Below are positions 33,974 through 41,695 of a DNA stretch of 48,196 nt, piece by piece. The stretch spans positions 1-48,196 of the forward strand of contig CANJPT010000017.1 of the NCBI GenBank assembly GCA_947476195.1, read 5' to 3'. Under the pieces are notes generated by a model that did not search any database, was not told the origin of the DNA, and saw only the letters and a list, made by a program, of their open reading frames with translations. The stretch's first letter is position 1. The number at the start of each line of letters is the position of its first letter. This DNA is from Lewinellaceae bacterium (GTDB taxonomy: Bacteria; Bacteroidota; Bacteroidia; Chitinophagales; Saprospiraceae). The translations under genes and the position numbers were made by a program.

Positions 33974-33981
33974 TACTTTTG
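33974..33981 (+). promoter_or_regulatory. -7 promoter element (TACTTTTG) of ricT
   Basis: TACTTTTG fits TAnnTTTG, 41 bp before the ATG at 34023. Confidence 0.5.
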
Positions 33982-34022
33982 CTCCTAAACTACAAGAACA
34001 TCAGTCTAAATAAAAATTAATC

Positions 34023-35450
34023 ATGGGATGTATAGGGTGCTCCTGCTCCACAGGAAAAGATAGTACAAAAGGTTGCAAATCAAATGGCGGCTGTTCAACT
34101 GGTGGTTGTAACCGTCATAATACATACGACTGGATAACGGCGCAAGGAATTGCAGATCCGAGTCCTTTTGATGCCGTAGAAGTCAGTTTCAAAAACGGCT
34201 CACGCAAAGAGTTTTTCAAAAACCCGCAGCATACCCGCGCAACCACTGGCGACTGGGTCGTTGTGGAAGCCACGGCGGGTGGCTTCGACGTGGGTACTGT
34301 TACCCTCACTGGCGAACTGGTGCGTATGCAAATGAAGCGAAAGCGCGTTCGTCAGGATGCCCGACTTGGCCAGGTGGTTCGTAAAGCTCACGAGCGCGAC
34401 CTTGAACGATTGGATGAGGTGCGCAAAGAAGAACGGGATATTCTCATCCATGCCCGTGCCATTGCCCGCTCTCTGGATTTGAATATGAAGATCGGGGATG
34501 TTGAGTTTCAGGGCGATGGACGCAAATGCACTTTTTTTTACACGGCGGATGGTCGTGTAGATTTCCGTGAACTGATACGCCATTATGCACGTGATTTTAA
34601 AGTCAAGGTAGAAATGCGCCAAATCGGTGCAAGGCAGGAATCTGCACGTATTGGTGGGCTGGGTAACTGTGGTCGCGAACTTTGTTGCTCCACCTGGCTC
34701 ACAGAGTTCAAAAGTGTAAACACAGCTGCTGCCCGGTATCAAAATCTTGCGATCAACCAGACCAAGCTATCCGGAATGTGCGGGCGACTGAAATGTTGCC
34801 TTAACTATGAGTTGGATACTTATATTGATGCACTGGAGGATTTTCCTGATCGTGCGGAACGCCTTAAAACCAATGCAGGCCTGGCAATACTGATTAAAAC
34901 AGACGTGTTTAAACGGCTAATGTTTTATACGTATGCTGAGGATCGTGGCAAGTTTTATCCCATCCATGTGGATCAGATCTGGGAAGCCCTTGACATGATC
35001 AAATCAGGCAAACTCCCGGGCAGCCTGGATGAAATCCTGGCAATGGCTCCATCGACTGAAGCAGATGAACCAGAAGAGGCAGAACCAGATTTTGAAAACG
35101 TGCACGACGTTATTCAACTGCCCATGGAGACCCGAAACAAGCGAAAAAAGAGTCGGAATAAAGGCCGTGATCGTTCGCAGTCAGCCGCAGCTGCAGTTGA
35201 AAAAGCCTCGCAGAATGATGCAGCCCAAGGCCGTAACCAGGGCCCAGCCCCTCGTCGCCACGACCGGCCGCAGCAGGGCCGCACCCAGGGTGGCGGGAAT
35301 AGACCAGCTCAAAATCGCCCGGAACAAAGACTCGGTGACAGACCCAAACAGGAAAATAGACCGCCAAATCCAAACAGGAATCAAGGCCCCAGAGATGGTG
35401 GTGGCAAGGGAGATTCCAATCAGGGAACTGACAAGGGGGATAAAACATAG
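34023..35450 (+). CDS. ricT: PSP1-domain protein RicT (YaaT-like)
   Basis: A 475-residue protein. It begins with a cysteine-rich stretch, 'MGCIGCSCSTGKDSTKGC...' then 'GGCSTGGC'. The PSP1 region follows ('ARIGGLGNCGRELCCSTWL' and 'KLSGMCGRLKCCLNYE'), whose cysteines bind iron-sulfur clusters in the B. subtilis RicAFT complex. There the complex controls RNA processing by RNase Y; in Bacteroidota its role is less clear. The last ~110 residues are low complexity, rich in Arg, Asn, Gln and Pro (for example 'RRHDRPQQGRTQGGGN'), and probably disordered and RNA-binding. The holB-ricT order is common in Bacteroidota. Confidence 0.9.
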   Translation: MGCIGCSCSTGKDSTKGCKSNGGCSTGGCNRHNTYDWITAQGIADPSPFDAVEVSFKNGSRKEFFKNPQHTRATTGDWVVVEATAGGFDVGTVTLTGELVRMQMKRKRVRQDARLGQVVRKAHERDLERLDEVRKEERDILIHARAIARSLDLNMKIGDVEFQGDGRKCTFFYTADGRVDFRELIRHYARDFKVKVEMRQIGARQESARIGGLGNCGRELCCSTWLTEFKSVNTAAARYQNLAINQTKLSGMCGRLKCCLNYELDTYIDALEDFPDRAERLKTNAGLAILIKTDVFKRLMFYTYAEDRGKFYPIHVDQIWEALDMIKSGKLPGSLDEILAMAPSTEADEPEEAEPDFENVHDVIQLPMETRNKRKKSRNKGRDRSQSAAAAVEKASQNDAAQGRNQGPAPRRHDRPQQGRTQGGGNRPAQNRPEQRLGDRPKQENRPPNPNRNQGPRDGGGKGDSNQGTDKGDKT

Positions 35451-35486
35451 ATCAGCACTCTAGTTTTGTATTTTTAATTTTTGACC

Positions 35487-35951
35487 ATGCGTAAATTGCT
35501 CGTTGCCGTATTTTTTGCTGCTTTTTATCTTTTTTCCTGCCAGAACAAGCCTGCTCCAAAAATGACAGGGCTGGCAGGTAGTCTTCAGGATTCTTCAATT
35601 GTTCGTCTTTGGCCTAAAGAGGTAGACTCGCTGTTGAAGAAAAATCCTAATATGCCATTCATAGATGTTCGTTCGGAAACGGAATTTCGTTCCAGCCATA
35701 TTTATCGGTCTATGAATTGTGACGTAAATACAACAGATTTTCCGCAGCGTATCATGAAACTGGGGATTGAAACACCCGTAATTGTGTACGATGAAAATAG
35801 TACACGGAGTATTGATGCCGCAGAAAAAATGAAACAACTGGGATTTAAACGGACTTATGAATTGGCTGGAGGGCTGTACAGTTGGGCCACTGCAGGCAAA
35901 ACCCTGGTTTCCGGTGAAAGCAAGATTGATTCTTCTACAGTTTTGAAGTAA
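35487..35951 (+). CDS. rhodanese-like lipoprotein lacking the active-site cysteine
   Basis: A protein of 154 residues from the ATG at 35487; a TTG six bases earlier would add two. The signal 'LLVAVFFAAFYLFSC' ends in a lipobox (Cys18), so it is a lipoprotein. Residues ~40-145 have the rhodanese fold pattern: 'PFIDVRSETEFRSSHIYRSMN', 'VIVYDENSTRSIDAAEKMKQLGFKRTYELAGGLYSWA'. In active enzymes the segment after 'VIVY' starts with the catalytic Cys; here it is Asp, so sulfur transfer is not expected. A binding or regulatory role is likelier. It sits between ricT and the DUF58 gene. Confidence 0.85.
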   Translation: MRKLLVAVFFAAFYLFSCQNKPAPKMTGLAGSLQDSSIVRLWPKEVDSLLKKNPNMPFIDVRSETEFRSSHIYRSMNCDVNTTDFPQRIMKLGIETPVIVYDENSTRSIDAAEKMKQLGFKRTYELAGGLYSWATAGKTLVSGESKIDSSTVLK

Positions 35952-35982
35952 AACCTCCTGCGCCGAGGCTACGGCGGGTAAA

Positions 35983-36849
35983 ATGGAAGAACTGATCAAG
36001 AAAGTCCGTAAAATCGAGATCAAAACCCGTAGGCTAACCCGAAACCTTTTTACGGGGGGCTACCATAGCGCGTTTAAAGGCCGTGGAATGTCGTTCAGTG
36101 AGGTGCGACAATATCAGTTTGGTGACGATGTACGGGATATCGATTGGAATGTGACTGCACGAACAGGAGACCCACACATTAAAATTTACGAAGAGGAACG
36201 CGAGCTGACTGTAATGCTACTGGTAGATGTAAGCGGTTCTTCCTTTTTTGGCACGAGCGGGCAGTGGAAACAAGAGCTGCTCACTGAGATCTGCGCCTTG
36301 TTGGCCTTTAGTGCTGATTCAAACAACGATAAGGTCGGGCTGCTGCTTTTCTCCAATCAACCAGAGCTTTATATCGCCCCTAAAAAAGGACGACAACATA
36401 CACTACGCATTATTCGCGAGCTGCTGAATGTTCAATCAAATGAGCGGGGTACAGACCTTGCCACAGCCATTCAATTTACACGCAACGTGTTGAAAAAGAA
36501 AAGTGTATGCTTTATTCTATCCGATTTTTGGGCAAATGAGTATGATGTTTCGCTTCGAACACTTGCCCGCCGGCATGATTGCGTTGGTATTCATTGTTGG
36601 GATGCACGCGAACGGGACTTACCCGATGTCGGGCTTCTCCAAACCCGGGATGCAGAGTCTGGACAAGAGACGTGGCTCGATACCACGGATCCAAAGCTCC
36701 GCCGTGCTTATGCGCAAAGCTTTGATGAAAACAGCGCTTATGCTACAGCAGCATTTCGACGAGCCGGAGCAGATTTTCTAAGCCTTCAAACGGCTGAATC
36801 ATACGCTACTGCATTATTACATTTTTTTGAAAAAAGGGCAAAAAAATGA
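35983..36849 (+). CDS. DUF58 protein, von Willebrand factor A-like
   Basis: A 288-residue protein of normal length. Conserved 'GYHSAFKGRGMSFSEVRQYQFGDDVRDIDWNVTARTG' is the DUF58 core, and 'MLLVDVSGSSFFG' is a DxSxS metal-ion-dependent adhesion site. No membrane helix. In Bat-type clusters, DUF58 proteins work with a MoxR AAA+ ATPase to mature or insert other proteins; no moxR gene is found here. It overlaps the next gene by 4 bp. Confidence 0.92.
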   Translation: MEELIKKVRKIEIKTRRLTRNLFTGGYHSAFKGRGMSFSEVRQYQFGDDVRDIDWNVTARTGDPHIKIYEEERELTVMLLVDVSGSSFFGTSGQWKQELLTEICALLAFSADSNNDKVGLLLFSNQPELYIAPKKGRQHTLRIIRELLNVQSNERGTDLATAIQFTRNVLKKKSVCFILSDFWANEYDVSLRTLARRHDCVGIHCWDARERDLPDVGLLQTRDAESGQETWLDTTDPKLRRAYAQSFDENSAYATAAFRRAGADFLSLQTAESYATALLHFFEKRAKK

Positions 36850-37787
36850 AAAAAGAAGTGGCAAAAGCAATAGCAGCAAAACTACTTATCCTTTGTTGCC
36901 TCGCATTCCAGGCTCAGGCTCAGGTCGAGCTTCGGGTTGATAGCAACCATGTAGAAACGGGCAATCCATTTGTCCTTCAACTGCGCATTCCTGCTGCTCT
37001 GGGAATACCAGATTCTCTGAATTTTGAGGCCTGGGATATCATGCTCCCAAGGCAAAATGTAGTAAGTCAAACGGAATGGCATAAGGAGGGGCATTTTTTT
37101 AGTAAAACGCTTACAGCCCTTTTCTTTAAGGAGGATTCGCTGCAAATACAGGCACTCCCAATCGCGCTACACAATGGCGACACCGTTTATTCCAATCCTC
37201 TCTTCATCCTTGTAACGGCTACCCCAGCTCCAGAGGACTTGAATGATATGGCGCCTATTAAAGATATTCATCGAGAGCCTTCTCAGTGGACAGATTATCT
37301 GCCCTGGATTTTGGGCGTATTGCTGGCACTTGCGCTTCTGGCTGCGGTATATTGGATAGCAAAACGAAAGAAAAATGCTACCATGAATAGCCGGAGCATT
37401 GAAATTCCTCCACAGGAACTAGCATTGAAAAAACTTAGTATACTGATCCAAAAAGAATTGATTGTCAATGGTTTTGTGAAAGAGCACTATGCAGAACTTA
37501 CCTTTATTCTCAGAGAATATCTGGAAAAAATGTTTGGGATTCCAGCCCTTGAATCCACTACAGAAGAAACATTGGGGTATTTGAAAAAACAAAACATTTC
37601 TGATTCGCTTTCTAAACAACTTCAAGCGCTTATGGAACAAGCGGATCTGGCTAAATTTGCCAAAATAATTCCCGCTGAATCCTTCCATGCAGCGGCATTA
37701 GAAATGTCCAGAAAGATCATCCTCGAAACAAGCGCGGAGACTGATTCACCGAATACCCAATCATCAGCCAATCCAATCATCAGCTAA
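36846..37787 (+). CDS. BatD-like single-span membrane protein
   Basis: A 313-residue protein. Signal peptide (about 1-25, ending 'AFQAQAQ'), a periplasmic beta-rich part ('VELRVDSNHVETGNPFVLQLRIP'), one membrane helix at about 155-172 ('LPWILGVLLALALLAAVYWIA') and a helical cytoplasmic tail ('LALKKLSILIQKELIVNGFVKEHYAELTFILREYLEKMFGIPA'). This plan fits the small protein found between DUF58 and VWA genes in Bacteroidota. Coupled by 4-bp overlap upstream and 1-bp overlap with batA downstream. Function not known beyond the cluster's link to stress tolerance. Confidence 0.8.
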   Translation: MKKEVAKAIAAKLLILCCLAFQAQAQVELRVDSNHVETGNPFVLQLRIPAALGIPDSLNFEAWDIMLPRQNVVSQTEWHKEGHFFSKTLTALFFKEDSLQIQALPIALHNGDTVYSNPLFILVTATPAPEDLNDMAPIKDIHREPSQWTDYLPWILGVLLALALLAAVYWIAKRKKNATMNSRSIEIPPQELALKKLSILIQKELIVNGFVKEHYAELTFILREYLEKMFGIPALESTTEETLGYLKKQNISDSLSKQLQALMEQADLAKFAKIIPAESFHAAALEMSRKIILETSAETDSPNTQSSANPIIS

Positions 37788-38761
37788 TGTCGTTCGCCGC
37801 TCCTTTTTGGCTTTTCCTTTTCCTTCCCCTTGCCTGGTTGATCAGGCACAGGGAATCAGGGTTTTTCCTGCGGATAACACAGCCAGATAGGTCAAGCGGC
37901 AACCCTGGGTTTCGTACACAGGTTCGGAGCAAGCTATCCTTGTTGCGCTGGATTGCATTAGTGATGCTAATTCTTGCAATGGCCCGGCCACAACGCAAAT
38001 GGGAGGAAGAAAAAATAAAAGCAGATGCACTTGACATCGTGTTGAGTATGGATATTTCGCCGTCAATGCTCAGCAAGGATTTTGACCCCGATCGGCTTAC
38101 CGTAGCAAAACGGGTAGCGGCTGAATTTGTGGAAAAACGCCCACATGATCGAATTGGGCTCGTTGCTTTTTCTGCCGAAGCTTTTACCCAATGTCCCCTT
38201 ATCACTGATCGTCGGGTGGTAGAAACTTTCATCAATGAACTTGCAGTAGGTCGCCTGGATGATGGCACTGCAATAGGTATGGGACTTGCTACCGCAGTAA
38301 ACCGGTTGAAAGACAGTCCATCCCGCAGTAAGATTGTAGTACTACTCACCGACGGAGAGAACAATGCAGGCTACATCGCGCCACTTAAAGCAGCGGAAAT
38401 AGCCCATACCCTGGGTATTCGGGTATATACCGTTGGGATTGGCACAGAGGGTGTGGTCATGTCACCTGCCCAACGAAACTCCGATGGCTCATATTCGTTT
38501 GCGCCCCGTTTCACGAAATTTGACACAAATTTGTTAGCGGAAATAGCGACAGCTACGGAAGGCAAGTTTTATCGGGCCTTTTCGGAGCGGGATCTGGAAG
38601 CGATTTATGCGGAGATCGACCAATTGGAAAAAACGAAGATCGAGGTCAGCACGGTGCGGCGCAGCAAGGACTATTACCACTGGCTCATTGGAGCGGCGGT
38701 CTTGTTACTTTTGCTGGAAATCCTGGGAACCTGGGGGATATTGCGTTCAATCACGCCTTAA
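37787..38761 (+). CDS. batA: BatA-like von Willebrand factor A membrane protein
   Basis: A 324-residue protein. N-terminal helices at about 5-18 and 45-62 ('SLLRWIALVMLILAMARPQ', followed by the conserved ARPQ), a VWA domain at ~85-285 with the metal site 'DIVLSMDISPSM' (DxSxS), 'GLVAFSAEAFTQCPLITD', 'GTAIGMGLATAVNRL' and 'VLLTDGENNAG', and a C-terminal helix ('WLIGAAVLLLLLEILGTW'). The VWA domain faces the periplasm between helices. Usually batB and a TPR protein (BatC) follow; here the forward run ends at a hairpin and the next gene is on the other strand. Confidence 0.9.
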   Translation: MSFAAPFWLFLFLPLAWLIRHRESGFFLRITQPDRSSGNPGFRTQVRSKLSLLRWIALVMLILAMARPQRKWEEEKIKADALDIVLSMDISPSMLSKDFDPDRLTVAKRVAAEFVEKRPHDRIGLVAFSAEAFTQCPLITDRRVVETFINELAVGRLDDGTAIGMGLATAVNRLKDSPSRSKIVVLLTDGENNAGYIAPLKAAEIAHTLGIRVYTVGIGTEGVVMSPAQRNSDGSYSFAPRFTKFDTNLLAEIATATEGKFYRAFSERDLEAIYAEIDQLEKTKIEVSTVRRSKDYYHWLIGAAVLLLLLEILGTWGILRSITP

Positions 38762-38773
38762 ACAGTTCGAGGT

Positions 38774-38855
38774 AAATAGTATCAAGTTAAAAGTTCCAAG
38801 CGGCACGATGACTACTTGAAACTTTTAACTTGATACTTGAAACTTGATACTATTT
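38774..38855. terminator. bidirectional terminator with two competing stems
   Basis: Arm 38779-38800 pairs with 38815-38836 at 21 of 22 positions. Arm 38774-38788 also pairs perfectly with 38841-38855 (15 bp). Both use the same left arm, because the right side holds ACTTGATAC twice. It lies between batA and the TPR gene, which converge. Confidence 0.75.
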
Positions 38856-39692
38856 GGACATTTTCTCACATTCAGCCAACAAAAACTCAGCCTTCGGCCG
38901 GAAACGAATATTGGGATCGTTATCTGAAAAGGAGCGCTGCAGGAAAAGCTTTAACTCTTTTATTGCAACGAGGTAATTTTTTGCGTGGAAGAGGCAATCG
39001 GCCTTGCGCAAGCGTGCCAACCAATAGATGGGTTGAACTGCTAGGGATCGGTCTATGGTATTTTGAAAATCCAGAATGGCTGCATCCCACTCGTTTTTGA
39101 GCATATTTACCTTGCCACGACCAAAGAAAGGCTCTGGGTTGTGTGCATAAATCGCAATGCTTTTGTTGAAGTCGTAGAGTGCGTCGTTGTAGTTTTTCAA
39201 CTTGTAATTCACGTAACCACGGCGCTCGTAGGCCAGTGCATTGCGCTCATATTTTTCAATGGCATTGGTAAGGGCTTCTGAGGCTTGTTCCATGCCGCCT
39301 TGTTGCACAAGTTCGCAACCACGTAGGTATTCCGTAACAGCAATCTTATCGGTTTTTGGTTCAATCGTGTGCTGGTCAAGTACTTTGCCGTTTAGTACCC
39401 ACCAAGCGCCTACATTGCCTGCAAGCGCGTATTGCGCAACCTCATAGAGTAAAGCAGTCGTGCTGCGCCAGCGCTTCTGTGAACTCATCAGCGTTTGCTG
39501 CGGCACGGTAAGCAAGAAGCCTTCTTCGCTGAAGATCTCTTCGGCTGTGAACAAGACATCAGACCGAAAATAGGTATCCACCCGGCTATTCCAGTGCTTC
39601 AATACCATGTCATAGGCTCTTTGTGAACCAAATTCAAGGCGGCCTCTGAAAACCACCTTTAACTGTACGGATTGCTGTTGTATTGATATCAT
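38850..39692 (-). CDS. TPR-repeat protein with novel N-terminal part
   Basis: A 280-residue protein without signal peptide. Residues ~125-275 hold tetratricopeptide repeats ('CELVQQGGMEQASEALTNAIEKYERNALAYERRGYVNYKLKNYNDALYDFNKSIAIYAHNPEPFFGRGKVNMLKNEWDAAILDFQNTI'). The first ~115 residues ('LKVVFRGRLEFGSQRAYDMVLKHWNSRVDTYF...') match nothing I know; they look alpha/beta. TPRs serve protein contacts. It converges on batA but is on the other strand, so it is not the usual BatC/E gene of that cluster. Confidence 0.82.
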   Translation of the reverse strand: MISIQQQSVQLKVVFRGRLEFGSQRAYDMVLKHWNSRVDTYFRSDVLFTAEEIFSEEGFLLTVPQQTLMSSQKRWRSTTALLYEVAQYALAGNVGAWWVLNGKVLDQHTIEPKTDKIAVTEYLRGCELVQQGGMEQASEALTNAIEKYERNALAYERRGYVNYKLKNYNDALYDFNKSIAIYAHNPEPFFGRGKVNMLKNEWDAAILDFQNTIDRSLAVQPIYWLARLRKADCLFHAKNYLVAIKELKLFLQRSFSDNDPNIRFRPKAEFLLAECEKMSK

Positions 39693-40068
39693 CCTGCTTG
39701 CTGTTTTGCTGTTAAGTTGTTTTCAAATGGCAGGCGGCATGGATGTAATCCTCCAAAAACACAAAAGGTGAATTCACACAACACAATTTAGCGCAGACAA
39801 AGTTCTACTATTAATAACAGAGATGACAAGGTTTGCCTGTCCTGTTAAAAAAGGAGGAACGCTGCTCGGAACAACCACACGAATGAAACGTGTGAGGTTA
39901 TTTGCTAAATACACGAAATCGATGAATGATACCCTTCTGCAACTATAGTTGGGATGAATGCGATTAAAATTCCCAAATAAGTTAAAAACTGCTTTCCCAT
40001 AAAGCAGCTACAAAGGTGCTATATCCTTATTGGATTTGCAAGCGAATATATATAATTAAATAAAAAAT

Positions 40069-40101
40069 ATTTTTTGTTTTAAGGTTTTTAAAACAAAAAA
40101 T
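40069..40101. terminator. AT-rich perfect hairpin in the dnaN-TPR gap
   Basis: Arms ATTTTTTGTTTTAA (40069-40082) and TTAAAACAAAAAAT (40088-40101), 5-base loop. Could end readthrough from dnaN. The rest of 39693-40212 has no gene that I can support. Confidence 0.5.
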
Positions 40102-40212
40102 TCGAAACGGGATTATGGTCCAACGTCAAAATATCCAATACTAGGATGCCAGACAAACAGGTGTCGGCCGATTTTTTTAAATTCATCGCGCGTAACCCGA
40201 GCCCACGACCAC

Positions 40213-40297
40213 ACTACTGGACATTTTCTAAAATCGAGACCTATAAGGTTTCCAAAAACCTTATAGGTCTCGGGGCAAAACAAAAATGTTCAGTAGT
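40213..40297. mobile_element. 85-bp miniature inverted-repeat element, copy 2 (opposite orientation)
   Basis: ACTACTGGAC (40213-40222) faces GTTCAGTAGT (40288-40297), one mismatch. Inner stem 40237-40270. It is the reverse complement of 31590-31674 with the same length and no gaps. In the inner stem, copy 1 has AGCCCT/AGGGCT and copy 2 has AGACCT/AGGTCT: a C-G pair became A-T, a compensatory change. Confidence 0.82.
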
Positions 40298-40335
40298 ATA
40301 GCCCACGACTTCAGTGGGCTATACTACTGAACATT
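40285..40335 (-). terminator. 22-bp perfect hairpin after dnaN, sharing the end of the 85-bp element
   Basis: Bases 40285-40306 are the exact reverse complement of 40314-40335, with a 7-base loop. The dnaN stop lies 4 bp beyond. The left arm includes the right end of the 85-bp element, so the right arm is a third copy of that terminal repeat. Confidence 0.8.
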
Positions 40336-40339
40336 GGAA

Positions 40340-41458
40340 TTAATTATTCAGCATCACCGGCATCACAAGCATCAGGATGTCGCGGTCAGTGCTGTTTTCT
40401 TCTACCGGAGTCAAAATTCCTGCGCGGCTTGGGCTGCTAAATTCCATCTGTACATCATCAGAATCAAGTATCCCCAGCATTTCAGCTAAAAACCGGGCAT
40501 TGAAAGCGATTTTCATGGGTGCACCGTTGTAGGTGCAAGGAATTTGTTCGGTGGCCTCGTTTGAAAAATCGAGGTCTTGTGCGCTCACGGTCAGGCTTTT
40601 GTCAGTCAGTTCAAACACCACCTGGTTGGTAGTTTTGTTGGCGTAGATAGCGATACGCTTCAGCGAATTCTGGAAGTCGCTGCGATTGGCCGTCATGTTA
40701 TTCGGGTTATCGATCGGGATGACAGCATTGTAATCCGGGTAGCGGGCATCAATAAGCCGACAAACCAGCTTCATACCTCCGAAGGCAAAAAAGGCATTTG
40801 CTTTATTGAAAGAGATTGTTACACCTTCTCCGCCTGGAAGGGCATTTTTGAGTAGGTTTAGGGCTTTTTTGGGTATAATGAAAGTAGTACTGACTTCTCC
40901 TGCAAGGTGGTGTGTGGTGTACTTCACGAGTTTATGCGCATCAGTAGCCACACAGGTCAGCTTGTCATTTTCGATCTGGAAATACACCCCGGTCATGGCA
41001 GGTCGAAGCTCATCCGAAGAGGTAGCAAATACAGTATTGTTGATAGCGTCAAGCAAATATTTGCTGTTGATCTTCACGATATCTACGCCGTCAGGTTCCG
41101 GGATATTGGGGAAATCCTCACCGTTTTCTCCAGCCAGTTTATATTTACCATAGGAGGAAGTAATCTCGATGTTCCAGTTTTCGGCGTTTACGCTGAAAGT
41201 AATAGGCTGTTGTGGCAGCGCCTTAAGTGTATCGAGCAGTATTTTAGCGGGTACGGCGACAGAGAAATTGTCGTCAGCCATCACATCAATGGTCGTAGCA
41301 ATGCTTGTTTCCAGGTCAGTGGCAGCGATGGTAAGTTTTTTATCTTCGATCTTGAAAAGAAAATCCTCCAGAATAGGTAACACTGGGTTGGAACCAATGG
41401 CGCCATTGGCGATCTGGATTTGCTTCAGGAGTTCGGAAGAGGAGACGCTAAATTTCAT
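40340..41458 (-). CDS. dnaN: DNA polymerase III sliding clamp (beta subunit)
   Basis: A 372-residue protein of normal length with the three-domain clamp pattern. 'MKFSVSSSELLKQIQIANGAIGSNPVLPILEDFLFKI', 'SSDELRPAMTGVYFQI', 'VATDAHKLVKYT', 'PKKALNLLKNAL', 'RLIDARYPDYNAVIP' and the C-terminal 'LMLVMPVMLNN' are family hallmarks. The ring tethers the polymerase to DNA. In many phyla dnaN is beside dnaA at oriC; here it stands alone about 35 kb from the candidate origin. Divergent from the M16 gene. Confidence 0.97.
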   Translation of the reverse strand: MKFSVSSSELLKQIQIANGAIGSNPVLPILEDFLFKIEDKKLTIAATDLETSIATTIDVMADDNFSVAVPAKILLDTLKALPQQPITFSVNAENWNIEITSSYGKYKLAGENGEDFPNIPEPDGVDIVKINSKYLLDAINNTVFATSSDELRPAMTGVYFQIENDKLTCVATDAHKLVKYTTHHLAGEVSTTFIIPKKALNLLKNALPGGEGVTISFNKANAFFAFGGMKLVCRLIDARYPDYNAVIPIDNPNNMTANRSDFQNSLKRIAIYANKTTNQVVFELTDKSLTVSAQDLDFSNEATEQIPCTYNGAPMKIAFNARFLAEMLGILDSDDVQMEFSSPSRAGILTPVEENSTDRDILMLVMPVMLNN

Positions 41459-41513
41459 CTAAAGAAGTGTTTGAGCCTATGGCATTAGTGTGATAGGCCA
41501 TAAAAAGAGACAG

Positions 41514-41521
41514 CAAAAGTA
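41514..41521 (-). promoter_or_regulatory. -7 promoter element (TACTTTTG) of dnaN
   Basis: Reverse strand TACTTTTG, 55 bp before the dnaN ATG. The leader contains a small inverted repeat, GCCTAT/ATAGGC (41475-41498). Confidence 0.5.
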
Positions 41522-41561
41522 ACAGCTTATGACGGGCTATTTTTTTAAAGAAATTAACAAA

Positions 41562-41592
41562 TTGTGGAAAAAACGAGGAAAATTTACCTTTG
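41562..41592 (+). promoter_or_regulatory. promoter of the M16 peptidase gene
   Basis: TTG (41562-41564), 20 bp, TACCTTTG (41585-41592), a good match to the Bacteroidota consensus. It rules out the TTG at 41564 as the start codon and supports the ATG at 41696. Confidence 0.65.
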
Positions 41593-41695
41593 CGCTCTTT
41601 TTTGTACGCAGTTTAAGCACCAGGTTAGTTCTTTAACCGCCTACAAAGTGTTCCTGATTCAAATAATTCCCCATAATAGACACAAAGACACACAA

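Noticed and set aside
40117-40138. Shared phrase TCCAACGTCAAAAT also found reversed at about 32252-32266
   Set aside because: Only 14 bp are shared and the flanks differ, so chance or a very old repeat remnant cannot be told apart.
41564-41695. Upstream TTG start of the M16 gene (44 extra residues)
   Set aside because: The TTG is part of the -33 element and the extension contains the -7 element; it has no family match.
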